DNA of 64,000 nucleotides, taken from positions 1 through 64,000 of the forward strand of contig JAICWL010000002.1 in assembly GCA_025934835.1 (NCBI GenBank). The letters are read 5' to 3'. The notes beneath the pieces are model-generated. The model had not been told where the DNA came from and searched no databases. It worked only from the letters and a program-made list of their open reading frames with translations. Source of the DNA: Fimbriimonadaceae bacterium (lineage in GTDB: Bacteria > Armatimonadota > Fimbriimonadia > Fimbriimonadales > Fimbriimonadaceae). Below are positions 1 through 10,875 of the stretch, piece after piece (positions within the stretch are counted from its first letter, which is position 1; the number at the start of each line of letters is the position of its first letter). The translations under genes and the position numbers were made by a program.

Positions 1-438
<438 letters not shown>

Positions 439-465
439 GCGAGCGCATGAAACCATAATCAGCTT

Positions 466-1437
466 GTGCTTGGCGAATGGATGGAGCGCGAGATCCGCGA
501 GCAGCCCGAAGTGCTTGCGATCAATGCGCCGACTTACCGGGCGGTACTTTGCGATTGGCTTGCGGGCAGGCAGTTCGAGATGGTGCTCATCGCCGCTCGG
601 GGCTCGTCGGACAACGCCGCGCTTTACGCTCGCTATCTCATCGAGGTTTTCCTGCGCATCCCGGTTGTGCTCGCGGCGCCATCGGTCCTGACGAGGTTCG
701 GATCGAAAGTGCGGTACCGCAATTGCTTGGGCATCGGCATCTCGCAGAGCGGCGCCGCGCCCGACGTTAGCGAGATTCTCGGCGCGCTGAACGAAGGCGG
801 CCATGAAACTCTCGCGATCACCAACACCCCGGGATCGCACCTCACGAAGGAGGCGAAGCACACCCTTCTGCTTGACGTGGGCCGCGAGAAATCGGTGGCT
901 GCGACCAAGACTTACTCGGCCTCTCTGCTCGCCATGTACGAAGTCGTTCGCGCGCTGGGAGGGGACATCCCCGACCCTCAGCGATCTTTGCCAGGAGATG
1001 ACTGGGTGCAAGTCTCGCGCGAAGCTGCCGAGACCGCGAGCGGCGTTGTGCTGCGAAGCGACCCGATCTTCACTCTGGGCCGTGGGTTCAGTTTTTGCAC
1101 CGCCCAGGAAAGCGCCCTCAAGCTGATGGAGTGCGCACTCGTTTCCGCGAAGAGCTACTCTTCAGCGGATTTCGAGCACGGTCCGAAGGCGCTCGCGGGG
1201 CACGGGAGCGCCGCCTTGGCATTCGATGGGCCGAAGCCTGACCTCGCTGCCCAAGGCTGCGAGATCGTGTTGCCGCCGGAGCTTCCGGCGACTCTGGCCA
1301 AGGCAGGCAGTGAGAGCCTGCTCGGACCGATATGGTCGATCGTGTTTGCCCAGTGGACGGCGCTGCTCGCGGCGAGGGCCCGTGGCCTGAATCCGGACGA
1401 TCCACGCCATATACAAAAGGTCACTCAGACCCTTTAG
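466..1437 (+). CDS. SIS domain protein (GlmS isomerase-domain-like / AgaS-like sugar isomerase or deaminase)
   Basis: Tandem SIS signatures (ISQSGAAPDVSEIL, EKSVAATKTYSASLLAMYE, ESALKLMECALVSAKSYSSADFEHGPKAL); GTG start. Confidence 0.85.
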   Translation: MLGEWMEREIREQPEVLAINAPTYRAVLCDWLAGRQFEMVLIAARGSSDNAALYARYLIEVFLRIPVVLAAPSVLTRFGSKVRYRNCLGIGISQSGAAPDVSEILGALNEGGHETLAITNTPGSHLTKEAKHTLLLDVGREKSVAATKTYSASLLAMYEVVRALGGDIPDPQRSLPGDDWVQVSREAAETASGVVLRSDPIFTLGRGFSFCTAQESALKLMECALVSAKSYSSADFEHGPKALAGHGSAALAFDGPKPDLAAQGCEIVLPPELPATLAKAGSESLLGPIWSIVFAQWTALLAARARGLNPDDPRHIQKVTQTL

Positions 1438-4115
1438 GTTTTCTTCGATCCGCGAGCCGGGCGCTTGACTGCACGCTTCGTAGTTCCACGGCGCGCCGGC
1501 CGCTGCGCTGATCCACGCTCTCGCTTGGCGTCCAGGAGGGCGATCGCCTGATCCTCGGAGAGAGTGGCCGGGTCGGAACCTCGAGGAAGCGTCGCGTTCG
1601 TCTGGCCGTCGGTCACGTAGGGGCCGTAGCGTCCGCTGAGCACGCGCACGGGTCCTTGTGCGCCTGGCAGCGCCCCAAACTCTTTGAGCGGCGCAACGGC
1701 CGCCGCCTTGGCACGCTGGTACTTCGGTTGCTTGAGGATCTCGGCCGCCTGCTCGACACTCATGGTCCGTGCGGAGCGCCAATCTTCGACCGTGCGCCGC
1801 TCCGTCCCGGATTCGAGGTAAGCCCCGAACCTTCCCACTTTGAACAAGATCGGCTGGCCGGTCGCAGGGTCGCTGCCGATCTCTTTCGGCAGCGTGCAGA
1901 GGAATCCTAGGTCTTCGGGCGACAGCTCACGAGGATCGACGCCGGGCGGCACGCTGATCCATTGAGGCTTATCCTTGCGCTCGATCTCCTCGGGCGTACG
2001 CTCGACTTCGAGGTAGAAGCCCTGCCGGTTTTTCAACAGCAGCTTCCGGCCCGATTGCGGATGTACGCCGATCGCCTCCGAGGGCGCCGAGCGGACCTCG
2101 AAGAGCGCCAGCGCGGCTTCCAAAGTCAGATCGCCGGGCGCGACATCTTCGGGCACCGCGGCATATCTCTTTTCTGTGCCCTCTCCCATCTGCAGAAACG
2201 GCGTGCCGTCCTGACGGATGCGCACGACAATCGGCTCTTTGCTCTCCGGATGGGCGCCGACGACGAATGCCGGATAGGGGATTTCCCGTTTGCGCTCATC
2301 GACCATCGGCTTGAGCCCCTTCTTGGCGCCATCGCCGAAAAAGAACTCTGAGAGGTACCGCTCCGAGTTCTCTTCGCCGGTCGAGATCCGGTCTAGCTCC
2401 TCGTCCATCCGAGCGGTGAACCCGAAATCCATCAACTCTTCGAAGTTGCTGTCGAGCACCTCGATCGCCAGAAAGGCCTTGAACGTGGGCACGAGCTGCT
2501 TGCCAACCTTGCGTACGTATCCTCGGTCGACGATCACGCCGATTATTGAAGCGTACGTGCTCGGCCTGCCGATTCCCTGCTCTTCCAGTTTCTTGATCAG
2601 CGTGGCGTCGGTGTATCTGGCAGGCGGTTTGGTGTGGTGTCCAACGGCCTCGAGCTTGTTCAGATCCAGTTCGTCGCCTTTCTCCATGCGAGGAAGCTGC
2701 CTGTCACGGCCCTCGCCCGGGTCTTCATCTCGCCCCTCGGTATACACCCGATAGAAGCCGTCGAATAGCACCTGACGCCCGGTGCTCATGAACGTGAGCG
2801 CCTCGCCTCCCGCTGTCACCGAGATCTCGGCCTCGGTCCTCAGCACTCTTGCAGGCTTCATCTGGGACGCGATTGCCCGTTGCCAGATAAGCGTATAAAG
2901 CTTGCGCTGGTCTTCGTTCAGGTGCCTGCTGATCGCGTCCGGGCGGCGGCTCGCGTCGGTCGGCCGAATGGCCTCATGCGCCTCCTGAGCGTTCTTCACC
3001 TTGCTGGTGTACTGCACCGGCTTATCGGGAAGGCAGTCTGGATACTCCTTTGCGACGAGCGCTCGGATGCGGTCGAGAGCGTCTTTGGAAAGCGTCAGGC
3101 TGTCCGTCCTCATGTAAGTGATGAGGCCCACCTGCTCCCCGCCGATATCCACGCCCTCATACAAACTTTGAGCGATGCGCATCGTGCGGTCGGCGCTGAA
3201 ACCGAACTTGCGGTTCGCATCCTGCTGGAGAGTGGTTGTCATGAAGGGAGCGGCGGGCTTTTCGATAGCTTCATGCGCGTCGAGCCCGGTGACCTTCCAG
3301 GGCTTGGCATGACGGGCGGCCTCGGCAAGCTGCTGGGCGCGCTGCTCGTTCAACAGCACTACCTTTTCGCCGCGGCTCGTGCGGAGCTCGCCGGTTCGGT
3401 CATCGAAATCGCTGCCGGTCGCGACGCGAACGCCGGCGATAGTCCTCAACTCGGCAGGAAATGCGATGCCTGCCGACGAAAGCTCGGCCCGAAGATCCCA
3501 GTACGAGGCGCTCTTGAATTGCCTTCTCTGCATCTCGCGCTCGACGATCAGCTTGACTGCCGGGCTCTGGACGCGGCCCGCGCTCAGGTTCTTGGTTACC
3601 CGCGACCAAAGAACGGGACTGAGCGTGTACCCGTACAGCCTGTCGAGGATCCTCCGGGCCTCCTGAGCCTTGACGAGGTTCTGATCCACGTCGCGTGGAT
3701 GCTCGAGAGCCTGAAGAATCGCCTCTCTCGTGATCTCGTGGAATGCGATCCGCTTGACGCTGACACCCTTGCCGGGTTTCAGGACGTCGAGCAGGTGCCA
3801 GGAGATCGCCTCGCCCTCTCGATCTTCGTCCGTTGCGAGCACGAGGGTGTCTTTGCCCTTCAGCGCTTCTTTCAGCTTCCTTACCTGAGCCGACTTCTCG
3901 GCGGGGATTTGATAAAATGCCTTGAAGCCGTTCTCGACATCGACCGCGTAGTCCGACCACCACTTCTTTTGGTGCTCTACGGGGATGCCCTTCTTGTTCG
4001 GCGCCAAATCCTGGACGTGCCCGATACTGGCATGCACCTCGAAGTCGCTGCCAAGGAATCCGCCGATTGTTTTGGCCTTCGCGGGGGATTCAACGATTAC
4101 GAGTTTTCTTGCCAT
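1434..4115 (-). CDS. topA: DNA topoisomerase I
   Basis: MARKLVIVESPAKAKTIGGFLG, LVLATDEDREGEAISWHL, GLITYMRTDS; C-terminal Toprim_Crpt-like repeats. Confidence 0.97.
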   Translation of the reverse strand: MARKLVIVESPAKAKTIGGFLGSDFEVHASIGHVQDLAPNKKGIPVEHQKKWWSDYAVDVENGFKAFYQIPAEKSAQVRKLKEALKGKDTLVLATDEDREGEAISWHLLDVLKPGKGVSVKRIAFHEITREAILQALEHPRDVDQNLVKAQEARRILDRLYGYTLSPVLWSRVTKNLSAGRVQSPAVKLIVEREMQRRQFKSASYWDLRAELSSAGIAFPAELRTIAGVRVATGSDFDDRTGELRTSRGEKVVLLNEQRAQQLAEAARHAKPWKVTGLDAHEAIEKPAAPFMTTTLQQDANRKFGFSADRTMRIAQSLYEGVDIGGEQVGLITYMRTDSLTLSKDALDRIRALVAKEYPDCLPDKPVQYTSKVKNAQEAHEAIRPTDASRRPDAISRHLNEDQRKLYTLIWQRAIASQMKPARVLRTEAEISVTAGGEALTFMSTGRQVLFDGFYRVYTEGRDEDPGEGRDRQLPRMEKGDELDLNKLEAVGHHTKPPARYTDATLIKKLEEQGIGRPSTYASIIGVIVDRGYVRKVGKQLVPTFKAFLAIEVLDSNFEELMDFGFTARMDEELDRISTGEENSERYLSEFFFGDGAKKGLKPMVDERKREIPYPAFVVGAHPESKEPIVVRIRQDGTPFLQMGEGTEKRYAAVPEDVAPGDLTLEAALALFEVRSAPSEAIGVHPQSGRKLLLKNRQGFYLEVERTPEEIERKDKPQWISVPPGVDPRELSPEDLGFLCTLPKEIGSDPATGQPILFKVGRFGAYLESGTERRTVEDWRSARTMSVEQAAEILKQPKYQRAKAAAVAPLKEFGALPGAQGPVRVLSGRYGPYVTDGQTNATLPRGSDPATLSEDQAIALLDAKRERGSAQRPARRGTTKRAVKRPARGSKKT

Positions 4116-4360
4116 GTTCTTGAAAATGAGGAAGCCGCCCTGCTTCTCCTCTTTACGTTGTCGGCAGTCCGTGACGACTCAACAGACCTGTCGAGCCAAC
4201 GCAATGTACCGCAGGCTGTCAAGTCCGGCTTGTCCGGGTGACTGATCGCCCCCGCAAGTTGTTCCGAAAACATCGAGTATTCGGCTCAATGGGCGAAATG
4301 ACCCGTGTTGGCACGAACGCGACGCTTCCCAGGTTAGTATCTAGAGTTAGATTCCCGATT

Positions 4361-5770
4361 ATGAGAACCATCCTCACGCTTTGCGTTTTGGCGGCCACGA
4401 CGCTGGCCATGCCCGAACAAACTTACCTCGGCCTTTACATGAGGGGGGCCAAGATCGGCTACGCCAGCTACGACTCTGCCGCCACGATGGTCGCGGGAAA
4501 GCCGGCCACCAAGAGCGACAGCCGCACGGAAATGAACCTCGGTCTGCTTGGGACGCCCATGAAGATCGAAGTCGTCTCGAGCACGTGGGTTTCGAAGCAG
4601 GGCCGTCCGCTCAAGATGACCTTTGCCATGTCCAGCGGAGGAAGGGCGCAGCATGTGCTCGCCATGTTCGGGCAGAAGCAGGTGCAGGTCGACGTGGACA
4701 ATGGCGGCGCGAAGAGTCACCGCGTGCTCGATATTCCCAAGGGCGGCTCGATTACCGACGACCCTCTCACCGTGGTGCTCTCGGACAAAATGGCCGTGGG
4801 CAAGACTCGAAGCTTCTATGTGCTCGACCCCACCACCCTCTCCTTCCTCAAGAACGACGTCAAGGTTGTAGGTCCCTCGGAAACCGAGGTCCATGGGAAG
4901 CGGGTAAGAGCGAACCTCGTCGAGATTGCCGATCCCCGAGCAACCGTGAAGGTCTACCTATCCGCCAAGGGCGACCTCGTCGAAGCGATCGGCCCGCTGG
5001 ATATAGAAATGCTGCCGGAATCGCGCACGGTAGCCATGGGGCCGAATGCGAAATATGCGCCGTCGGTCGATCTCGCCTACAGCACGAGCGTTCGGACCGA
5101 TAAGCCGATCGAAGATCCCAGGTACCTCACTGAGCTGAAGCTGAAGCTGACCGGCAAGGACCTCTCGAACCTTCCCTCGGACGAGCACCAGACGGTGAGT
5201 CGAGAGTCCGGCGGCTGGCTTATCGACGTGCATCCGCCGAAGTTCAGCGAAATAGGAGACGCTTCTATCGCCGAAGTAGCTCACTCGCAGCCGGCATGGA
5301 CGAAGCCATCCTTGTACGTGCCGTCGGATTCGGTTCGCTTCAAGAAGCTCGCTGCCACACTCGTTGGTGGAAAGAAGGACGAGCGCGGAGCGGTCCTCGC
5401 GATCAAGAATTACGTCTATCAGACCATGCACCCCAACGCAGGCATCGGAGTCTTGCGAGACGCCGGCGAAGTGCTCACAACGAAGGAGGGCGTCTGCCGC
5501 GATTACGCGATCTTGACTTGCACCATCCTGCGGGCAGCCGGAATCCCGACGCGTCTGTGTAGCGGCCTGGTGAATTGGGACGGCACATTCTATTACCACG
5601 CCTGGGACGAAGTCTGGGACGGCTCGAAATGGCTCGGTGTCGATTCGACGACACCGGATGTACAGCTTTCCGCCGGCCATGTGAAGTTAAATGATGGAAA
5701 TGTCGACACAGCTTTCACTTTTGCCCTTCTGGACAATGTGAAAGTAGAGGTGCTCGGCGCGCAGCGATAG
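4361..5770 (+). CDS. Secreted transglutaminase-like domain protein
   Basis: Signal peptide at ATG 4361 (MRTILTLCVLAATTLA); core TKEGVCRDYAILTCTILRAAGIPTRLCSGL...HAWDEVWDGSKWLGVDST. Confidence 0.88.
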   Translation: MRTILTLCVLAATTLAMPEQTYLGLYMRGAKIGYASYDSAATMVAGKPATKSDSRTEMNLGLLGTPMKIEVVSSTWVSKQGRPLKMTFAMSSGGRAQHVLAMFGQKQVQVDVDNGGAKSHRVLDIPKGGSITDDPLTVVLSDKMAVGKTRSFYVLDPTTLSFLKNDVKVVGPSETEVHGKRVRANLVEIADPRATVKVYLSAKGDLVEAIGPLDIEMLPESRTVAMGPNAKYAPSVDLAYSTSVRTDKPIEDPRYLTELKLKLTGKDLSNLPSDEHQTVSRESGGWLIDVHPPKFSEIGDASIAEVAHSQPAWTKPSLYVPSDSVRFKKLAATLVGGKKDERGAVLAIKNYVYQTMHPNAGIGVLRDAGEVLTTKEGVCRDYAILTCTILRAAGIPTRLCSGLVNWDGTFYYHAWDEVWDGSKWLGVDSTTPDVQLSAGHVKLNDGNVDTAFTFALLDNVKVEVLGAQR

Positions 5771-5776
5771 GCGGCC

Positions 5777-6934
5777 ATGAATCGAAGGGTGAGATTATCG
5801 GGGATAGGGTTCGCCCAGGGAGTGCGGTTCTTAACCGTGCTCCTCTTCGTCGCGCTGGGCGCGGCGATTCTCGGGTGGCTCGCCCCGGTGATGGTTCGCG
5901 GGCTCTATGACCTGGTTACGGCGCGGCATCTCGTCGATATGTCGCAGACGCGGCCGGACTCTGCCGCGAACGTCATCCCGATAGCGTTACTTGGCGGGAT
6001 TTTGGGCGCGCTTATCAGCAAGCGCGTCATCCGCTCGTCCGAGCGCTTGGCGCACGCGTGGGAGCGCATGGATCCCGGCGACAAGGTCACGTATTTCGTG
6101 GGCGTGTTCGCGGGGCTCATTATTTCCGTGCCGTCCATCCTGATCTTTCAGGCGCTGAACGTCGATTCCGTGTATCGCGTGCTGCTCATTTTGGGCGTGA
6201 ACGTCGGTCTTGCCTCGCTCAGCATCTACGTCCTTCAGTCCATCGCCGAATTCCTGCCCTGGAATCGTAACAAGACGCGCGGCAAACGGAGCGGCATCAA
6301 GCTGCTCGACACGAACGTCATTATCGACGGCCGAATTTACGACGTCGCCCGGACAGGCTTCTTGGAAGGCCAGCTATACGTGCCGAACTTCGTGCTCGAA
6401 GAGCTTCAATACATCGCCGATAGCCACGATCCGCTTCGTCGGCAGCGGGGGCGGCGCGGGTTGGAAGTGCTGAAGCATATGCAGGCGGATTTCCCGATGG
6501 AGGTCGGCACCTACGATAGATTTGCGCCCGACCCGAACGAGGAGGTCGACGCGCGGCTCGTTCGACTGGCAAGGGCTCTGGGAGCCGACATCGTAACGAA
6601 CGATTTCAATCTCAACCGGGTGGCCACACTCCAAGACGTGCGCGTGATGAGCCTGAACGATCTGGCAATGGCCCTGCGCACGAACATCCTGCCACAGGAG
6701 ACGCTGCAGAGCCTCAAGATCATCCGCGAAGGTAACCAGCTGGGTCAGGGAGTCGGGTATCTCGAAGACGGCACCATGGTCGTCGTGGAGAACGGCCAGG
6801 CACACATCGGAGAAAGCATGGACGTACTGGTTACGCAGGTGATCCAGACAGAGCGGGGCAAAATGATCTTCGCCGAAGTGGACGGCGGACCCGCCCCGGT
6901 GTTCGAAACGCGCAGGCGCCGCAACTCGCGATGA
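5777..6934 (+). CDS. Integral membrane PIN/TRAM domain protein (YacL family)
   Basis: N-terminal TM helices then KLLDTNVIIDGRIYDVARTGFLEGQLYVPNFVLEELQYIADS (PIN) and a TRAM-like tail. Confidence 0.93.
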   Translation: MNRRVRLSGIGFAQGVRFLTVLLFVALGAAILGWLAPVMVRGLYDLVTARHLVDMSQTRPDSAANVIPIALLGGILGALISKRVIRSSERLAHAWERMDPGDKVTYFVGVFAGLIISVPSILIFQALNVDSVYRVLLILGVNVGLASLSIYVLQSIAEFLPWNRNKTRGKRSGIKLLDTNVIIDGRIYDVARTGFLEGQLYVPNFVLEELQYIADSHDPLRRQRGRRGLEVLKHMQADFPMEVGTYDRFAPDPNEEVDARLVRLARALGADIVTNDFNLNRVATLQDVRVMSLNDLAMALRTNILPQETLQSLKIIREGNQLGQGVGYLEDGTMVVVENGQAHIGESMDVLVTQVIQTERGKMIFAEVDGGPAPVFETRRRRNSR

Positions 6935-8061
6935 AATGCTATGCGGCCATTTTGGCCGCCGGCGGCGGAACTCGATTTGGCGCGGACAAGACTCAGGCTC
7001 TGCTTGGAGACAAGCCAGTGTGGCGCTGGTCCTTCGACGCCTATGCCGGCCATCCGGACATCGACGGGGTCGTGCTCGTAGGCTCCGCTTCCAATATCGA
7101 TGCGCTTCGAGCAGCACATCCCGCAGCGGTATTGGGCGGACATACGCGCCAACAAAGTTCGCGCATCGCGCTCGAATCGATTCCGTCGGACGCAGAAGTG
7201 CTGCTGATCCACGACGCAGCGCGGCCGTTTGTATCGGCGAAGCTGATTTCCGACGTGGTTCAAGGCGTACTTCGCGCGGGCGCCGCTGCCGCTGCAATGC
7301 CGGTCACCGACACGATCAAACAGATCGGCGATGGCGTTCACGACTTGGCCCGGTCCAACCTGATCGCCATGCAAACGCCGCAGGGGGCACGGGTGGAACT
7401 GCTTCGTCGGGCCCATGCGCTCGCCCGAGATTTTGAAACGACCGACGAGCTCGGGCTCATCGAAAGGCTAGGGATCCAGCCCGAGATCGTCGCGGGAGAT
7501 GCGAAGAACTTCAAGATCACTCTGCCCGATGATCTGCTTCGGGCGGAGGCTCTGCTCGGGCCACGCGAAGTGCGCACCGGGCTCGGCTACGACGTCCACC
7601 GTTTCAGCGCCGATTCCAACGTGCCGCTGTATCTTGGCGGTCTGCGGTTCGACGGCGAACCCGGGCTCGAGGGACATTCCGACGCCGATGCGTTGCTTCA
7701 CGCGGCCACGGATGCGCTTCTGGGCGCCGCGGCGCTCGGGGATATCGGCGTACACTTCCCAAACACCGACCCTCGTTGGCGCGGCGAGCGATCGAGCGTA
7801 TTCCTTCATCATGCTGCCTCGCTCGTCGCTGCCGAAGGCTGGACGGTCGAGAACTTGGATGTCTCGGTAATCGCCGAGCGTCCGAAGATAATGCCGAGAG
7901 CACAGGAAATGCGCGAGGAAATCGCCCAGGCTCTCGGCATCGACTCGAAGCGCGTCAGCGTGAAAGCGACGACGAACGAAGGGCTGGGCTCCATCGGCCG
8001 CGGCGAGGGGATCGCCGCGTTTGCGATCGCCACGTTGGCGCGCCGCACCCGCCGCGCCTAG
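6931..8061 (+). CDS. ispDF: Bifunctional MEP cytidylyltransferase / MEcPP synthase
   Basis: IspD motifs (AAILAAGGGTRFG, LIHDAARPFVS) fused to IspF (RTGLGYDVHRFS, GHSDADALLHAATDALLGAAALGDIGVHFPNTD). Confidence 0.96.
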   Translation: MKCYAAILAAGGGTRFGADKTQALLGDKPVWRWSFDAYAGHPDIDGVVLVGSASNIDALRAAHPAAVLGGHTRQQSSRIALESIPSDAEVLLIHDAARPFVSAKLISDVVQGVLRAGAAAAAMPVTDTIKQIGDGVHDLARSNLIAMQTPQGARVELLRRAHALARDFETTDELGLIERLGIQPEIVAGDAKNFKITLPDDLLRAEALLGPREVRTGLGYDVHRFSADSNVPLYLGGLRFDGEPGLEGHSDADALLHAATDALLGAAALGDIGVHFPNTDPRWRGERSSVFLHHAASLVAAEGWTVENLDVSVIAERPKIMPRAQEMREEIAQALGIDSKRVSVKATTNEGLGSIGRGEGIAAFAIATLARRTRRA

Positions 8062-8122
8062 CGCTTACTTAACCCTGTCGGGCTCCCGTCGCTTCCCAGT
8101 GCCCGATTATCCTCTGACCATT

Positions 8123-8142
8123 GGGGCAACGAGCGTTGCCCC
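8123..8142. repeat. Perfect inverted repeat GGGGCAAC-GAGC-GTTGCCCC
   Basis: 8 bp perfect arms with a 4 nt loop downstream of ispDF; no T-tract follows on the plus strand. Confidence 0.6.
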
Positions 8143-8289
8143 ACTCAATCCGTCGGTACGGGACAGATTAATCCCCCAAGATGTTTTGGCACTAGGCGTC
8201 GGGCACTTGGCGCGCTCCTCGATACTGGGCACTTAAGACTCGCCGCTCAACACTGCCCAAGACCCGGTCCCCGCCCGTTAGCCCCGGCC

Positions 8290-8295
8290 TATAAT
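8290..8295 (+). promoter_or_regulatory. Candidate -10 element TATAAT upstream of the GH5 gene
   Basis: Exact TATAAT 28 bp before ATG 8323; no convincing -35. Confidence 0.35.
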
Positions 8296-8322
8296 AAGAG
8301 GGCCAATCGGCGTCAGAAAATC

Positions 8323-9477
8323 ATGCGACGGCTTCAAATCATTTCTTGCCTGATCGGCGCGGCGGCGCTGGTGGGCTGCGGGGGCCAAACCGGCACGAGC
8401 GACTACACGACCTCGCGCGGCATTTCGAGCTACGGAACCGAGACCGTCAGTAACGAGCTCGCGACCAAAGGTGCCAAGCTGCTCAGCATCGATGGGAAGC
8501 CGACCTTCGTAGCGGGCGTTAACCTGCCGTGGTTCGACGACGACTTCTCTCATGACCTGGGCCCGAATCCATTCCATCCAAACGACAAGATTTGGTACAC
8601 CCCCGACGTCGTCGATGCAGACTACAAAGACATTTCGGATTCCGGTCTGAAGGTGGTCCGACTCTGGGTGTTCGAAGGCGGCGAGGGACTGCAATTCGAC
8701 AAGGACGGATACACGACCGGCCTGGATTCCACGTTCGTCAACAACCTAAAAGATGTGGTTGATAAGGCCAAGGCGCACGGTCTGAAGCTGTACATGTGCC
8801 TTTCGGGCTCGTGGAAAGACCTGCCGGTGAAGAGTCCCATCTTGGACCCGAAGGCGCAAACCGCATATATCGACAACGCGGTCGTGCCGATCGCAAAACT
8901 GTTCCGTGGCGAGCACGGCATCTTCGCGTTCGACGTGATGAACGAGATCGAATCGGACGTCGCCGGCAAAGAGGGCAACTGGACGGATAAGGGCGCTACA
9001 TGGGATCAGGCTCGCGCTTTCATTCGAGCGAACGTGCAAGCGATCAAGAAGACCGACCCCGGGAGGCTGGTGAGCTCCGGCTCCGGTTGGCACAACTGGG
9101 AGAACGTTCAGAAAGGGCATTACTCGGGCCTCGGGCTGGACTTCTACGACGTTCACCAGTACGACGACAAAGGCGACCTGCCCATGGCCAAAGATCTCAA
9201 AGCCGACAAACCCATAATCCTGGGCGAGTTCGGGCAGAGCTCCAAGAAGTGGGACGACGACGCCCAGAAGAATGCGGATTCTGCGTTCGTACGAGCAGCC
9301 CTTGCCAAAGGCTACGCCGGCTTTTTAGTGTGGACCTACGGCCACAAAGGCAGCGAAGAGGTTCACAGCCTGATCGGCAAAGACGGCCAACACCGACCGG
9401 CCTTTCAAGCGATCCTGGATGCGCTGAACACCGAGTTGACGTCCGAGCCCGAAACAACCAAGAAGGCTAAGAAGTAG
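8323..9477 (+). CDS. Glycoside hydrolase family 5-like (cellulase/mannanase-like) lipoprotein
   Basis: Lipobox-like LVGCGG; FAFDVMNEIES (acid/base Glu) and KPIILGEFGQSS (nucleophile Glu). Confidence 0.85.
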   Translation: MRRLQIISCLIGAAALVGCGGQTGTSDYTTSRGISSYGTETVSNELATKGAKLLSIDGKPTFVAGVNLPWFDDDFSHDLGPNPFHPNDKIWYTPDVVDADYKDISDSGLKVVRLWVFEGGEGLQFDKDGYTTGLDSTFVNNLKDVVDKAKAHGLKLYMCLSGSWKDLPVKSPILDPKAQTAYIDNAVVPIAKLFRGEHGIFAFDVMNEIESDVAGKEGNWTDKGATWDQARAFIRANVQAIKKTDPGRLVSSGSGWHNWENVQKGHYSGLGLDFYDVHQYDDKGDLPMAKDLKADKPIILGEFGQSSKKWDDDAQKNADSAFVRAALAKGYAGFLVWTYGHKGSEEVHSLIGKDGQHRPAFQAILDALNTELTSEPETTKKAKK

Positions 9478-9718
9478 CCTAGCTGCCCGCCGAAAACCGC
9501 TCGCTCGATCGAGTCGTATCCGCTCGATTCTCGGCCCACAAAATGCCGTCCGTCGGCAATTGGGTCACCCAAATCAGTGCCTGAATGGATTGCCGGCAAG
9601 GATTTCTACTGGAACGCTAGTACAATTACTGAAACATAACGGAGCGAATTCGACATACACTAAGTCGTATTAGCCCCTGGCTTTTACCGGCTTTGCCGGC
9701 TTATTTCGGAGGAGATTC

Positions 9719-10684
9719 ATGATTAAATATCTTAAAACGACCTGTTGCTTCGCGTCGGCTCTGGCGGCTGCGTTCGCCTCGGCACAATTCACTGAGAATT
9801 TCGACGTCGACCACACGGCCAATTGGGCCTTCAATTCATCCATCGCGGGCGACCTGCCCTCGAACAATTCCGGTACGGAAGCGAACTTCTTCTTCGACTA
9901 TTCGACGGTGGGCATCCCTTCGGCGCCGGGTTCGGGCGGCACCACGAGAGGGCTCAAGCTCATGGCGAACGTTCCCGGGACCAGCGTGTTTAGCGGCGGA
10001 TCCGTGTCTCCGCTCGGCCTGAACCTCACCGGTGACTACAAGCTTTCGTTCTACGCTTGGGAGAACTTCGTCGGTCCGGGCCCGGGCGGCGGTTCCGGAT
10101 CCACTCAGCTCACCGGCGGCGGGATCATGACCAACGGCACGACGAACGAATTCCAGGGCGGCAGTTACAACGGCCTGGGCTTCGTGGCGAGCGGCGATGG
10201 GAATACGAACCCCGACTACCGCGTGTACGATGCGCCCGGCGCACCGGTCACGGGCGTTCTCTCGGCGCCTAGCGGCTCCGGCAACGCATCCGATCCGTAT
10301 TACGCTGGATTCCAGGGAGCCTTCCCCGCTGCGCAGACAGCGCTTTACCCAGGTCAAAGCGGCACGATTCAGGCCGGAGCGCTCGGAGAGGCATGGCGCA
10401 AGTGGGAGATCACCAAGATCGGCGACGTCGTGACGTGGGACGTCGATGGACTGCAAATCGCAAGCGTCGACACGAGCACGGTGGCGAACTTCACGAACGC
10501 CGGAGGGAACATATTCTTCTCTCAGGCGGACATCAACTCCGGCTCGTCGACCGATCCGAACGCGAACGCCCTGGAATTCGGACTTATCGACAACGTTTCG
10601 GTAGCGCCCGTGCCTGAGCCCGCGAGCTTCGCCGTGCTCGGTCTCGGCCTTCTGGCATTCGTCCGCCGACGCGCTCGCCGTTAA
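9719..10684 (+). CDS. PEP-CTERM sorting domain protein
   Basis: Signal peptide and C-terminal VPEPASFAVLGLGLLAFVRRRARR. Confidence 0.9.
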   Translation: MIKYLKTTCCFASALAAAFASAQFTENFDVDHTANWAFNSSIAGDLPSNNSGTEANFFFDYSTVGIPSAPGSGGTTRGLKLMANVPGTSVFSGGSVSPLGLNLTGDYKLSFYAWENFVGPGPGGGSGSTQLTGGGIMTNGTTNEFQGGSYNGLGFVASGDGNTNPDYRVYDAPGAPVTGVLSAPSGSGNASDPYYAGFQGAFPAAQTALYPGQSGTIQAGALGEAWRKWEITKIGDVVTWDVDGLQIASVDTSTVANFTNAGGNIFFSQADINSGSSTDPNANALEFGLIDNVSVAPVPEPASFAVLGLGLLAFVRRRARR

Positions 10685-10708
10685 TTCGGTCTGCGGAAGC
10701 ATCGACAA

Positions 10709-10731
10709 GGGCCTCCTTGGAGGCCCTTTTT
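10709..10731 (+). terminator. Rho-independent terminator
   Basis: GGGCCTCC-TT-GGAGGCCC followed by TTTTT, just after the PEP-CTERM gene. Confidence 0.85.
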
Positions 10732-10875
10732 GCTTGCCGAGCTCGAAGGGCCCGGCTCTTTCGCTAGCGCCTCCGATCGGTGAGCAAGTCGACATTATTG
10801 AGCCTCCGCAGGACTGTAAGCGGTATCTTGTGAACGCCGAGACGGCGTTTTGCCGTCCGATCTGATGGTTTCGCT

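Noticed and set aside
2880-4241. 453-aa plus-strand ORF opposite topA
   Set aside because: Antisense shadow of a certain topA gene in GC-rich DNA; no recognisable motifs
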